NCBI RefSeq assembly: GCF_902497785.1
Contig: NZ_CABVHK010000009.1
Location: 218,387 to 282,386, forward strand
DNA from: Pseudomonas fluorescens
GTDB lineage: Bacteria; Pseudomonadota; Gammaproteobacteria; Pseudomonadales; Pseudomonadaceae
Reading direction: 5' to 3'
DNA length: 64,000 nucleotides
Shown here in pieces: positions 7,901-16,822 of this stretch (position 1 is its first letter; each line of letters opens with the position of its first letter). The notes under the pieces were generated by a model. It did no database searches, was not told the origin of the DNA, and saw nothing but the letters and a program-made list of their open reading frames with translations. A program made the translations under genes and the position numbers.

Positions 7901-9450
7901 GGAAGATCCCTAGGCGCTGCTTCGTTGAGCAACGCATCACGTTTTTGGTAGCCGGCAAAAGCGGCGGCAAGCAAGTCATCCTGGGTCCAGCTGTCGCGCT
8001 CGAATGTCTCGATCAGACGCCCCGCCGACAGCACGCCGATCCGGTCGCAGATCAGCATCAATTCACGCAGGTCGCTGGACACTACCACCAGCGCCTTGCC
8101 CTGACGGGTCAGTTGACCGAGCAGTGCATAGATGTCGAATTTTGCCCCGACGTCGATGCCGCGAGTCGGCTCGTCGAACAGCAACACCGAGCAATCGCGC
8201 TCAAGCCAGCGGCCAATCACGACTTTCTGCTGGTTGCCTCCGGACAACTCCGAGACCAATTGCGTCGGGCTGGAACTGCGGATGCGCATCGCGTCGATCT
8301 GACGCTGGGCCAGTGACATCTCGTCAGTGTTGTTAACGAAGCCAGCGCTGGAAATCACCGGCATGTTGCCCAAGGCAATGTTGGCACTGATCGACTGGGT
8401 CAGCAGCAAGCCTTCGCCCTTGCGGTCTTCGGTGATCAGGGCAATGCCATGACCCACCGCATCCGCCGGTGAACGAATACTCACAACCTGTGCCGGCGAA
8501 CCCAGCGCAACCGTGCCGCTGTCCGCCATGTCGGCACCGAAGATCAAGCGCAGCAACTCGGTGCGCCCTGCCCCGATCAGACCGGAAATACCGTAGATTT
8601 CACCGGCACGCACTTCGAAGGACACGTCGCGCACCTTGTCCGAGCGGGTCAGCCCCTGGACCGTCAATGCTGGAGCGCCGATTTTGCGCGGCCCCATGTC
8701 GATGTGTTCGCCGAGTTCACGGCCGACCATCAGGGTGACCAGTTGCTCACTGTTGTAATTGGCCATCGGCTCGACGCAAACCAGATTGCCGTCGCGCAAC
8801 ACCGCAATGCGCTGAGCGACCCGCGCCAGCTCTTCAAGGCGGTGCGAGATATAGATGATCGATACGCCGCGCGCTTGCAAACGCGTGATCTGCTCAAACA
8901 GCATTTCGACTTCACGCGCGGTCAGCATCGCGGTCGGCTCATCGAGGATCAAAACATGACAATCGCCGATCAGGTTGCGGGCGATCTCGACCATTTGCTG
9001 GTGACCGATACCCAGTTCACCGACCAGCGTGTCCGGATCGATCGCGTCGAGCCCGACCTGCGCCATGGCGTCTATGGCCGCCTTGCGCAGTTGCTTGCGG
9101 CTGATCCAGCCGCCATTGCTGGGCAAATTGTCGAGAAACAGGTTCTCCGCCACCGACAAGGTCGGCAACAGATTGAGTTCTTGCATGACCATGCGAATGC
9201 CCAGGTCTTCAGCCTGGGTGCGGCTGCCTGGGCGGTAATCCTGCCCCTGAAATTGCATCTGGCCGGTGCTCGGCGTGACCAGCCCGCCGATGATTTTCGA
9301 CAGCGTACTTTTGCCGGCGCCATTCTCGCCGGTCAGCGCCAACACCTCACCGCGCACCAGCGTCAGGTCGATGCTGGTGAGGACAGGTTGCGCGTAGGTC
9401 TTGCCGATGCCGCTGACCGAGAGGACAGCGTTCGGAGCGGAAACTGACAT
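7897..9450 (-). CDS. rbsA: Ribose ABC transporter ATP-binding protein (two ATPase domains)
   Basis: 517 residues with tandem ABC domains, as usual for sugar importers of this type. First domain: Walker A GENGAGKSTLSK, a variant signature GIGHQQMVEIARNL and Walker B VLILDEPTA. Second domain: the degenerate Walker A GLIGAGRTELLR expected in this family, the signature LSGGNQQKVVIGRWL, and LLFDEPTRGID. Two in-frame starts exist; ATG 9450 is preferred because GGAG lies 6 nt upstream, whereas ATG 9462 would add four residues. Second gene of the operon, 55 nt after rbsB. Confidence 0.96.
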   Translation of the reverse strand: MSVSAPNAVLSVSGIGKTYAQPVLTSIDLTLVRGEVLALTGENGAGKSTLSKIIGGLVTPSTGQMQFQGQDYRPGSRTQAEDLGIRMVMQELNLLPTLSVAENLFLDNLPSNGGWISRKQLRKAAIDAMAQVGLDAIDPDTLVGELGIGHQQMVEIARNLIGDCHVLILDEPTAMLTAREVEMLFEQITRLQARGVSIIYISHRLEELARVAQRIAVLRDGNLVCVEPMANYNSEQLVTLMVGRELGEHIDMGPRKIGAPALTVQGLTRSDKVRDVSFEVRAGEIYGISGLIGAGRTELLRLIFGADMADSGTVALGSPAQVVSIRSPADAVGHGIALITEDRKGEGLLLTQSISANIALGNMPVISSAGFVNNTDEMSLAQRQIDAMRIRSSSPTQLVSELSGGNQQKVVIGRWLERDCSVLLFDEPTRGIDVGAKFDIYALLGQLTRQGKALVVVSSDLRELMLICDRIGVLSAGRLIETFERDSWTQDDLLAAAFAGYQKRDALLNEAAPRDLP

Positions 9451-9505
9451 AAAAATCTCCATGCGCTCCCCCGGACGGGCGAGCGCCGTTTTGTCGCCAG
9501 AAGGA

Positions 9506-10462
9506 CTACTTGGTCACCAGCTCTACCGGAGTTTCGATGACGCCGTTGGTGCCACCGTCGACTTTCTCACCTTTGATGATCTTCAGCGCGGTCTCGATGC
9601 CGAATACGGCCTGCCGGGCAGCGAACTGATCAGCGGTAGCGAGGACGCGACCATCCTTGAGCATTGGCTTGATCGCATTGATATTGTCGTAGCCGACCAC
9701 TTGCACCTTGCCGGCCTTGCCCGCAGCGCGCACGGCGGAAACCGCGCCGACCGCCATGCTGTCGTTGCCGGCCAGCAACGCTTTGACTTGCGGATATTCG
9801 CTCAGGATCGACGCTGCAACCTTGTTGCCTTTATCGATTTCCCAGTCACCGGACTGCAACGAAACGACCTTGATCTGCGCCGCTTCCATCGCGTCCTTGA
9901 AACCGGCGGTGCGAGCCTGGGCGTTGGTGGTGGTGGACACGCCTTCGATGATGCCGACTTCGTCACCGGCCTTCAGTTGTTTCGCCAGGTATTCGCCCAC
10001 CAGACGCGCGCCTTTGCGGTTGTCGGGGCCTACGAACGGAACAGTGATATTTTTGCTTTTGACGACCGCTGGATCCAGCTGGTTATCGATGTTGATCACA
10101 GTGATGCCGGCATCGATGGCTTTCTTGATCACCGGGACCATGGCCTTCGAATCAGCGGGAGCGATGACCAGCGCATTGACTTTGGCCAGAATCATTTGCT
10201 CGACAATGCGCGTCTGCCCCGCAGTGTCCGTTTCGTCTTTGATGCCGTTGGAGATCAGGTCAAAATCGGCGGAGTGATCTTTCTGGTAGGCCTTGGCGCC
10301 ATCTTCCATGGTCAGGAAGAATTCGTTGGCCAGGGATTTCATGACCAAGGCGACTTTAGGCTTTTCAACAGATTCGGCGAAGGCCGAGGAGACAGGCAGC
10401 GCGGCGGATGCGGCAGCCAGCATAGCGACAGCGAGAAGACGTCCAGCGAATGGCAGCTTCAT
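9506..10462 (-). CDS. rbsB: Ribose periplasmic binding protein
   Basis: 318 residues beginning with a signal peptide (MKLPFAGRLLAVAMLAAASA, with cleavage after SSAFA before ESVEKPK). The mature protein is a type I periplasmic sugar-binding fold: VALVMKSLANEFFLTM, APADSKAMVPVIKKA, VINIDNQLD and the C-lobe VVGYDN. It delivers ribose to RbsAC. ATG 10462 follows CGGAG at 8 nt. First gene of the operon, about 95 nt downstream of the operator. Confidence 0.95.
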   Translation of the reverse strand: MKLPFAGRLLAVAMLAAASAALPVSSAFAESVEKPKVALVMKSLANEFFLTMEDGAKAYQKDHSADFDLISNGIKDETDTAGQTRIVEQMILAKVNALVIAPADSKAMVPVIKKAIDAGITVINIDNQLDPAVVKSKNITVPFVGPDNRKGARLVGEYLAKQLKAGDEVGIIEGVSTTTNAQARTAGFKDAMEAAQIKVVSLQSGDWEIDKGNKVAASILSEYPQVKALLAGNDSMAVGAVSAVRAAGKAGKVQVVGYDNINAIKPMLKDGRVLATADQFAARQAVFGIETALKIIKGEKVDGGTNGVIETPVELVTK

Positions 10463-10556
10463 GGGTTCACTCCGATCTTATGATTATTCTGAGCAACGCT
10501 TGCGCTGGCGTAAGCTTCACCGCGATTAGCGATGGAACACTCCATCGGCAGCACCG

Positions 10557-10570
10557 CGCAAACGTTTGCG
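10557..10570. promoter_or_regulatory. Probable RbsR operator
   Basis: Perfect 14-bp palindrome CGCAAACGTTTGCG directly downstream of the -10 element. The central AAACGTTT with a CpG at the axis is the hallmark of LacI/PurR/RbsR-type operators. Its place over the transcription start suits repression by RbsR encoded in the same operon. Confidence 0.8.
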
Positions 10571-10578
10571 AAGACCGA

Positions 10579-10607
10579 ACTATGCGAACCCTGCTTGCAT
10601 TTGTCAA
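10579..10607 (-). promoter_or_regulatory. Sigma70 promoter of the rbs operon
   Basis: On the minus strand TTGACA (10602-10607) and CATAGT (10579-10584) are separated by exactly 17 bases. The predicted start site falls about 7 nt further, at the edge of the palindromic operator, about 110 nt before the rbsB ATG. Confidence 0.8.
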
Positions 10608-10638
10608 CGACCGAAAAGCACGCTGAGTGCTTCGGTCG
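10608..10638 (-). terminator. Hairpin between the coiled-coil gene and the rbs promoter
   Basis: CGACCGAA and TTCGGTCG, extended inward by AGCAC/GTGCT with a one-base bulge, form a long stem around GCTGA. It follows the minus-strand gene ending at 10649 and abuts the rbs -35 element. No T run follows, so termination is only possible. Confidence 0.4.
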
Positions 10639-10648
10639 ACATCATCGG

Positions 10649-11098
10649 TCAGGCCGTGGTGCTGATCACACCGCCCGAGCTGGACCCCTTGGCCAATTCC
10701 TTGACCAGATTGCCCGACACTTCCAGCAACGCACCATTGGTGTCGGCGAGCTGCCCCTGAATCGACATGACCACCGCGGCTTTGGCTTCGGGTGTCGAGT
10801 ATGACGCAGCCTGCGCAGCTGCCAGTTGCTGCTGTTGCTCGCGCAGTTGCTGCTGCAGTTCCTGCATGCGCTTGAGCAACATTTTCACCGCGATGCTTTG
10901 ATCGCTGCCACTTTCTTCTTTAGCTTCGGTCGGGGCGCCTCCGCCGGTTCGAACCTGGGTTTTACCCCCCTCTTCCTCGCTGCCCAATGCCTGGGTCGAA
11001 GCCTGCGAAGTCGCTTCGCTCAAGGCGTTGATCGTCGCAGTGGACTTTCCACCAATAGTGATTGCGCCTGCATTGGGAAAACCGATCGAAAACGACAT
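10649..11098 (-). CDS. Hypothetical protein with Gln-rich coiled coil
   Basis: 149 residues, start ATG 11098 behind GGAG. The N-terminus (MSFSIGFPNAGAITIGG) is not a signal peptide. Residues about 70-105 form a glutamine-rich coiled coil (MLLKRMQELQQQLREQQQQ followed by LAAAQAA), and the C-terminus is small-residue rich (KGSSSGGVISTTA). The composition resembles small secreted or structural accessory proteins of pseudomonads, but I do not recognise the family. It is transcribed toward the rbs operon yet separated from it by a hairpin and the rbs promoter, so it is probably an independent unit. Confidence 0.7.
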   Translation of the reverse strand: MSFSIGFPNAGAITIGGKSTATINALSEATSQASTQALGSEEEGGKTQVRTGGGAPTEAKEESGSDQSIAVKMLLKRMQELQQQLREQQQQLAAAQAASYSTPEAKAAVVMSIQGQLADTNGALLEVSGNLVKELAKGSSSGGVISTTA

Positions 11099-12539
<1,441 letters not shown>

Positions 12540-12548
12540 TACACCCTC

Positions 12549-12603
12549 GCCCGACCCGTTCCGGTCGGGCACTGCTTCTCTCACTCGCCAGCCCCGGCGA
12601 GTG
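12549..12603 (+). terminator. Tandem hairpins after the asparaginase gene
   Basis: GCCCGACC (12549-12556) with GGTCGGGC (12563-12570), then CACTCGCC (12582-12589) with GGCGAGTG (12596-12603). Each is an 8-bp perfect stem. Neither has a strong T run, so termination efficiency is uncertain. Confidence 0.55.
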
Positions 12604-12687
12604 ATCCCTCAGCTGATAAAAAAACTCTCTCTTCCTACACCAAACGGTAAAAACCGCTGTCAGAGGATTTTCTTGAATTTTAAGCGG

Positions 12688-12716
12688 TTGCGAAATTGCT
12701 TACAGTTAAATACTGT
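12688..12716 (+). promoter_or_regulatory. Promoter of the SOS-linked DUF1654-endA pair
   Basis: TTGCGA (12688-12693) and TACTGT (12711-12716) with a 17-base spacer. The -10 overlaps the SOS box. The start of the DUF1654-like gene lies about 30 nt downstream of the -10. Confidence 0.65.
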
Positions 12717-12728
12717 ATGCACGTACAG
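12713..12728. promoter_or_regulatory. LexA (SOS) box
   Basis: CTGTATGCACGTACAG satisfies the CTG-N10-CAG rule of gammaproteobacterial LexA boxes (CTGTATATATATACAG) and is a near-perfect palindrome. It overlaps the predicted -10 of the downstream operon, the normal arrangement for LexA repression. Confidence 0.85.
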
Positions 12729-12746
12729 CTTAATAAGGATAAATCC

Positions 12747-12986
12747 GTGGCCACGACTTCCGTCTCTCCCGACGCCTATCAACGCATGGGCATTCGCGTT
12801 CAGAAAATCATCAACTCCCCCACCGCCCAAAAAGCCAAAGCGGCGCTGATCTTCCGTCTTCCCGACGAGCCAGTGGATGAGTGGGAACAGTTGCTCGAAG
12901 AAATCGACGAAAACGACAACGTCACCCTCGCCTATCGCGACGATGGCGGTGTGCAGATTTTCTGGGTTGTGCCGAAGGAAGATTGA
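12747..12986 (+). CDS. DUF1654-like small protein, SOS-controlled
   Basis: 79 residues from the GTG at 12747, which has AAGGA 7 nt upstream; a longer frame starting at 12696 would overlap the promoter and is rejected. The sequence (SPDAYQRMGIRVQKIINSP, then KAKAALIFRLPDEPVDEW and LAYRDDGGVQIFWVVPKED) resembles the DUF1654 family found mainly in pseudomonads. It is soluble and acidic. The gene is directly downstream of a LexA box and 4 nt before the endonuclease gene, so the two are probably co-induced by DNA damage. Molecular function unknown. Confidence 0.85.
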   Translation: MATTSVSPDAYQRMGIRVQKIINSPTAQKAKAALIFRLPDEPVDEWEQLLEEIDENDNVTLAYRDDGGVQIFWVVPKED

Positions 12987-12990
12987 GTCA

Positions 12991-13680
12991 ATGAGTGTTC
13001 GTTGTTTAGCTTTATTGTTTTTGCTGTTGGCGATGGGTGCCCAGGCAGACGCCCCGCGCACGTTCAACGAAGCCAAGAAAGTCGCCTGGAAGCTTTATGC
13101 CCCGCAATCCACCGAGTTCTACTGCGGGTGCAAATACACCGGCAACAAGGTGAACCTTTCGGCCTGCGGCTATGTTCCGCGCAAAAATGCCAAACGCGCT
13201 GCCCGCATCGAGTGGGAGCACATCGTCCCCGCCTGGCAGATCGGCCATCAGCGCCAATGCTGGCAGGAAGGCGGACGCAAGAACTGCACGCGTTACGACC
13301 CGACCTACCAGAAAGCCGAAGCCGATTTGCACAATCTGGTGCCGAGCATCGGTGAGGTGAATGGGGATCGCAGCAATTTCAGCTTTGGCTGGCTGCCGGA
13401 GCAATCCGGTCAATACGGCTCATGCCTGACCCAGGTCGACTTCAAGGCGAAGAAGGTCATGCCGCGCCCGTCCATCCGCGGCATGATCGCCCGAACCTAC
13501 TTTTACATGAGCAAACAGTACGGCTTGCGCTTGTCGAAACAGGATCGGCAGCTGTACGAAGCCTGGAACAAAACCTATCCGGTCCAGGCGTGGGAACGCC
13601 AACGCAACCAAAGCGTGGCGTGTGTGATGGGACGCGGCAACGAATTCGTCGGGCCGGTGAACCTTAAAGCGTGTGGTTAA
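12991..13680 (+). CDS. endA: Periplasmic endonuclease I
   Basis: 229 residues. Signal peptide MSVRCLALLFLLLAMGAQA with cleavage before DAPRTF. The beta-beta-alpha-metal nuclease core is visible: RIEWEHIVPAW with the catalytic His, and ADLHNLVPSIGEVNGDRSNF with the Mg-binding Asn residues. Eight or so cysteines (CGCKY, SACGY, CW, NCTRY, GSCLT) suggest disulfides, as in EndA/Vvn/Dns nucleases. It degrades double-stranded DNA in the periplasm or medium. The SD (AAGGAA) is somewhat distant; the gene probably depends on coupling with the upstream gene 4 nt away. Sharing a LexA-controlled promoter is notable. Confidence 0.92.
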   Translation: MSVRCLALLFLLLAMGAQADAPRTFNEAKKVAWKLYAPQSTEFYCGCKYTGNKVNLSACGYVPRKNAKRAARIEWEHIVPAWQIGHQRQCWQEGGRKNCTRYDPTYQKAEADLHNLVPSIGEVNGDRSNFSFGWLPEQSGQYGSCLTQVDFKAKKVMPRPSIRGMIARTYFYMSKQYGLRLSKQDRQLYEAWNKTYPVQAWERQRNQSVACVMGRGNEFVGPVNLKACG

Positions 13681-13692
13681 ACGATCAGACCG

Positions 13693-14058
13693 TCACTGAG
13701 TCACAGGACGCTCTGTGACCAGTAACTCGATATTCTGTTTTTTCGCACGAGTCAGTGCCGCGCGCACCTCTGCTTCTTTGGCCTCAGCCTCGGCCTTCGA
13801 ATTGAAAGGCCCCATCAGAATGCGGGTCTTGCCATTTTCCTTGACCACGCTGGAAACGAAACTGTGCTCAATCAGCCAGCCGCTCAGGTCACTGACCGCT
13901 TGAGTGATTTCACCGCGCACCTCCAGATCCCACTGGGGCGCGGAGGCGGCTGCGGGCGTTGCGATTGTCGCCGGTTGCGGTTTTTGCGCGTCAACGCTCT
14001 TGCCTTCACCACATCCCGCCATTGCCAGTACTGCGATTACCACGGCCATTTTGCGCAC
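13693..14058 (-). CDS. SPOR-domain-like lipoprotein
   Basis: 121 residues from GTG 14058, with AGGGAAG just upstream; ATG 14049 is the alternative. The signal ends in lipobox AMAGC (Cys about 16). A short Ala/Pro linker precedes a C-terminal domain of about 70 residues (ITQAVSDLSGWLIEHSFVS, then TRILMGPFNSKAEAEAKEAEV) with the pattern of SPOR peptidoglycan-binding domains, in which RILMGPF corresponds to the conserved R-V-x-x-G-P-F. It likely sits in the outer membrane and binds peptidoglycan. Convergent with endA, 12 nt apart. Confidence 0.78.
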   Translation of the reverse strand: MRKMAVVIAVLAMAGCGEGKSVDAQKPQPATIATPAAASAPQWDLEVRGEITQAVSDLSGWLIEHSFVSSVVKENGKTRILMGPFNSKAEAEAKEAEVRAALTRAKKQNIELLVTERPVTQ

Positions 14059-14308
14059 AACGCTTCCCTCTGAATGCTGAAAGCGGGGATTTTAACATTC
14101 ATGAATACTTCCCGAGTGCCGCAAAATGGGCGCAAAACAACGAGAATCATGGATGCGGCCTCTGTATAGTTACGCCTTGGGAATTAATGCAGCATCTGCG
14201 CGTCAGAAAGAGGCACCCAAACCGTGAGACTTCGCACTAATCTATACATACCACCGACCTCTGCACTGTCCGAATCAGGTGCCCTACAAAGCAATCAAGG
14301 AGAAGACC

Positions 14309-14500
14309 ATGCTGATACTCACCCGCAAAGTCGGTGAAAGCATAAACATTGGTGATGACATTACGATCACCATTCTGGGCGTAAGCGGCCAGCAAGTCAG
14401 AATTGGCATCAACGCCCCGAAAGACGTTGCGGTGCACCGCGAAGAGATTTATCAGCGCATCCAGGCTGGCCTGACCGCCCCGGACAAGCCGCAATCCTGA
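14309..14500 (+). CDS. rsmE: CsrA/Rsm-family post-transcriptional regulator, RsmE type
   Basis: 63 residues starting [20 protein letters not shown], with the RNA-binding segments [19 protein letters not shown] intact, including the key Arg/Glu-Glu. The [11 protein letters not shown] start and the short TAPDKPQS tail fit RsmE rather than RsmA of fluorescent pseudomonads. It binds GGA motifs in mRNA leaders and represses translation under control of the Gac/Rsm small RNAs. ATG 14309 follows AAGGAGA, itself a GGA site, consistent with the known autoregulation of rsmE. Monocistronic, with a possible loose hairpin at 14517-14552. Confidence 0.93.
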
Positions 14501-14516
14501 ATCCGGCTGCAGTCCG

Positions 14517-14552
14517 TAGCCAGCCCGTTCGCCCCGGAACCACGGCTGGCTA
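14517..14552 (+). terminator. Hairpin after rsmE
   Basis: TAGCCAGCC (14517-14525) pairs with GGCTGGCTA (14544-14552) across an 18-base loop. No T run, so its role as terminator is uncertain. Confidence 0.35.
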
Positions 14553-14676
14553 AAATTCGAGTGTCGCCGGCAGCCCTGCACCTACCCACATCGTGAGCCG
14601 ATACTAACGGCATGCCTCTGAGTCTGGCTGTCGGACATTTCCGATAAAACCGGGGGAAGTCGGTAATCGTACTGCG

Positions 14677-15132
14677 CTAACCAAACGTCACACCCCGCGC
14701 CATACCCGTGGCCGCCACCACCATCAACAACACCAGCAACGCTTCGATATGACTGATCCGCGCGAACAGCTTTGCACGGCCGGAATCGATAGCGGCACCG
14801 CGCGCCAGCGCAATGCGCCACTTGATCAGCGTTATCATCGGTGCAACTTCGAGCAACAGAATAAGAACGAAAAGCGTCATCTTCAGATGGAACAGCGGTT
14901 GGTGCAGGTAGTAGTCAGTGCCTTTTTCGTACCCGCCGAAGGCTCGCATCCCCCCGGTGACCAGCAAGATAAGTGCAGAAATCCCCCACAGATTGTCTGC
15001 AATCAATACGCCCCGCGCATCACCAGCCCCGGCAGCCAAGCGCCGGAACGCCGCGCTGCGAGTGAGGACTGCCCAAAATCCCAAGGCGAACGCCAGGAGG
15101 TGGATTGCGGCAAGAAACCAGTGCACAAGCAT
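14677..15132 (-). CDS. DUF2214-like four-helix membrane protein
   Basis: 151 residues, ATG 15132 after GGGAG. Four hydrophobic segments (about residues 4-24, 46-62, 79-100 and 128-147) with conserved charged/aromatic residues (HWFLAAIHLLAFALGF, NLWGISALILLVTGG, HLKMTLFVLILLLE) match the DUF2214 family of small inner-membrane proteins. No function is established. It lies at the distal side of the gtr-type cluster on the same strand but separated from it by a hairpin, so it need not belong to that cluster. Confidence 0.8.
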   Translation of the reverse strand: MLVHWFLAAIHLLAFALGFWAVLTRSAAFRRLAAGAGDARGVLIADNLWGISALILLVTGGMRAFGGYEKGTDYYLHQPLFHLKMTLFVLILLLEVAPMITLIKWRIALARGAAIDSGRAKLFARISHIEALLVLLMVVAATGMARGVTFG

Positions 15133-15146
15133 TTGAATACTCCCGT

Positions 15147-15170
15147 CAGGCCGACATTCAGATCGGCCTG
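15147..15170 (-). terminator. Hairpin between small membrane gene and DUF2214-like gene
   Basis: CAGGCCGA (15147-15154) and TCGGCCTG (15163-15170) form an 8-bp stem with loop CATTCAGA. It lies just upstream of the DUF2214-like ribosome site and downstream of the gtr-type cluster. No T run follows. Confidence 0.35.
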
Positions 15171-15276
15171 AAAGTAGTAGTCGAAAAAACTGGAATGTGC
15201 CTGCAACCGGCGACCGAAGAGGGCTCGCAGAAAATTGCCAGCGCCCGCCCCGGCAACCCCGGTAAAGTCGAGAGGA

Positions 15277-15453
15277 TTACTGACGCCTCTGCATCCACCC
15301 TATCAACATGAATGCGAGCCCGGGTATTAATAGTCCGGGGGCGACATACGCGAATGTCCCTTCGCTGATCAGCCCCGTCAAACCGAAGCAAAAGCCGCAA
15401 ACCGTGAGTGGGATCCCGCAGAGAAACATCGGGTTTCGCAACGCCTTTTCCAT
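15277..15453 (-). CDS. Small two-helix membrane protein of the gtr-type cluster
   Basis: A 58-residue ORF starting ATG 15453 with AAAGGA about 10 nt upstream. The product MEKALRNPMFLCGIPLTVCG continues into two hydrophobic helices with a short loop (LISEGTFAYVAPG) and ends IGWMQRRQ. It starts 20 nt after the GtrA stop on the same strand, suggesting co-transcription. No family recognised; composition and RBS support it being real. Confidence 0.65.
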   Translation of the reverse strand: MEKALRNPMFLCGIPLTVCGFCFGLTGLISEGTFAYVAPGLLIPGLAFMLIGWMQRRQ

Positions 15454-15472
15454 GGCACATCTTTCCTTTCAA

Positions 15473-15847
15473 TCAGGTCCGTGAAGAATTGAAAACAATT
15501 TTTTTAGAAATTACGTAATTCAAGACAAACGCGACGCCTTCGGTAAAAATCTTTGCAACGTACGGCCAGCCCGTTTCTGCACTCAATACTCCGACCAGGA
15601 GACTCGTAAAACACAGATTGATCGCCCACAGTATTAGGTATCGTTTTGCGCGCGTCGCATGCGCCCCCTGCTGATCCCCAAATGTGAAATGAGTGTGAAC
15701 GTAGAAAGCAGTGACGCCAGAAAAAACCTTGGAAATCGCATTACTACCTGCAGATGGCAGTCCCAAGTGCAGGAGAACGGCAAAGATCAGGAAATCAAGG
15801 CCAAAGCATCCTATCTGAATGGAAAAATATTTGAGAAACCTTATCAT
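15473..15847 (-). CDS. GtrA-like membrane protein
   Basis: 124 residues with four transmembrane helices, matching the GtrA family (FLKYFSIQIGCFGLDFLIFAVLL at the start, VTAFYVHTHFTFG in the middle, YVISKKIVF near the end). GtrA proteins are proposed flippases for bactoprenol-linked glucose in O-antigen modification. The ATG at 15847 overlaps the glycosyltransferase stop by four bases (ATGA), so the two genes are translationally coupled. Base composition is lower in GC than neighbouring housekeeping genes. Confidence 0.88.
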   Translation of the reverse strand: MIRFLKYFSIQIGCFGLDFLIFAVLLHLGLPSAGSNAISKVFSGVTAFYVHTHFTFGDQQGAHATRAKRYLILWAINLCFTSLLVGVLSAETGWPYVAKIFTEGVAFVLNYVISKKIVFNSSRT

Positions 15848-16812
15848 TTTACAAGCTTGCGAAGAGATTTCTGACGCGGGCGCGTGGGTATGCTGCTCAC
15901 GTCATAGGCAATAAAGGATAGAAGTAATTGAAGGCCTAGTATCACCGGTAGAGCAGACAGCATGACGGTGCCCGCGGTGGCAGGTACACCTGCGAAGAAC
16001 GAAAGCGCCCAGGCGTAGCCCCCGAAGCCCAAACCGAAAAGAAACAGTGGCACCCCAAACAACAACTCGAACGTCGCGGCCGACATATCACGCAGAAAGT
16101 AGTTATAGCCCACGCGCTTCACAAAATTACGCAAATGACCAAAGCTGAAATCAACTAATGCGCGGCCATATCGTAAATTGCTGACCTCATCTCCATACAC
16201 CGCATCCATGGGTATCTCGACAACAACGGCCTTAATTGTGCCGAGCCGGAATAGCATGTCGGTTTCAAAAAAATACCGGTTACTAATCTTTTCCAAGGGA
16301 AGATGCTGGACGATTTCAGCGTGAATAGCAGTATAGCCATTCGCCGGATCAAATATATTCCAGTAACCCGAAGACAATTTGTTCAACATCGAAAGTGCTG
16401 CATTCATTACCAGACGCAGACGTGGCATACGATGCAATTCGGTTGTATCAAAGAAACGATTGCCCTTTGTGTAATCTGCCTCTTTGTCGAGAATCGGCGC
16501 TACGAACATTGGAATCAGGCGCGGATCCATTTGACCGTCGCCATCCAGCTTAACAATCACATCAGCCCCGGCGGCGACCGCAGCACGGTAACCCGTCATA
16601 ACTGCCCCGCCGACCCCCTGGTTCATTTCATGGTGAATAACCACTACTCGCGGATCCACCACGGTATCAATGACGTAATGCCCTGAACCGTCTGGACATT
16701 TGTCATCGATGACAAATATTGAGGTCACCTCGGGCCCGATTCGAGCGATCAAATCCGAAATATGCCTGACTACTTTGTACGATGGAATAACAACTGCAAT
16801 GTGGTGATTCAT
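15844..16812 (-). CDS. GtrB-like bactoprenol glycosyltransferase (GT2 family)
   Basis: 322 residues. The N-terminal GT2 domain has AVVIPSYKV, VIDDKCPDGSG and KLDGDGQMDP (the DxD-type metal site) plus NQGVGGAVMTGYRAA; two C-terminal transmembrane helices (about 232-258 and 272-295) match GtrB/DPM1-like enzymes that load a sugar onto undecaprenyl phosphate at the cytoplasmic face. It is located 10 nt downstream of the large membrane protein and overlaps gtrA. The sugar is not predictable. Lower GC than the flanks points to horizontal acquisition. Confidence 0.88.
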   Translation of the reverse strand: MNHHIAVVIPSYKVVRHISDLIARIGPEVTSIFVIDDKCPDGSGHYVIDTVVDPRVVVIHHEMNQGVGGAVMTGYRAAVAAGADVIVKLDGDGQMDPRLIPMFVAPILDKEADYTKGNRFFDTTELHRMPRLRLVMNAALSMLNKLSSGYWNIFDPANGYTAIHAEIVQHLPLEKISNRYFFETDMLFRLGTIKAVVVEIPMDAVYGDEVSNLRYGRALVDFSFGHLRNFVKRVGYNYFLRDMSAATFELLFGVPLFLFGLGFGGYAWALSFFAGVPATAGTVMLSALPVILGLQLLLSFIAYDVSSIPTRPRQKSLRKLVK

Positions 16813-16822
16813 AGATTAGCTC

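Noticed and set aside
5720..7951. 743-residue plus-strand ORF opposite rbsR/rbsC
   Set aside because: Spans three clear minus-strand genes, rich in His/Arg/Gln, no motif; antisense shadow.
15158..15472. 104-residue minus-strand ORF near the gtr-type cluster
   Set aside because: Arg/Pro-rich, no ribosome site; another frame of the same strand holds the better 58-residue membrane protein.
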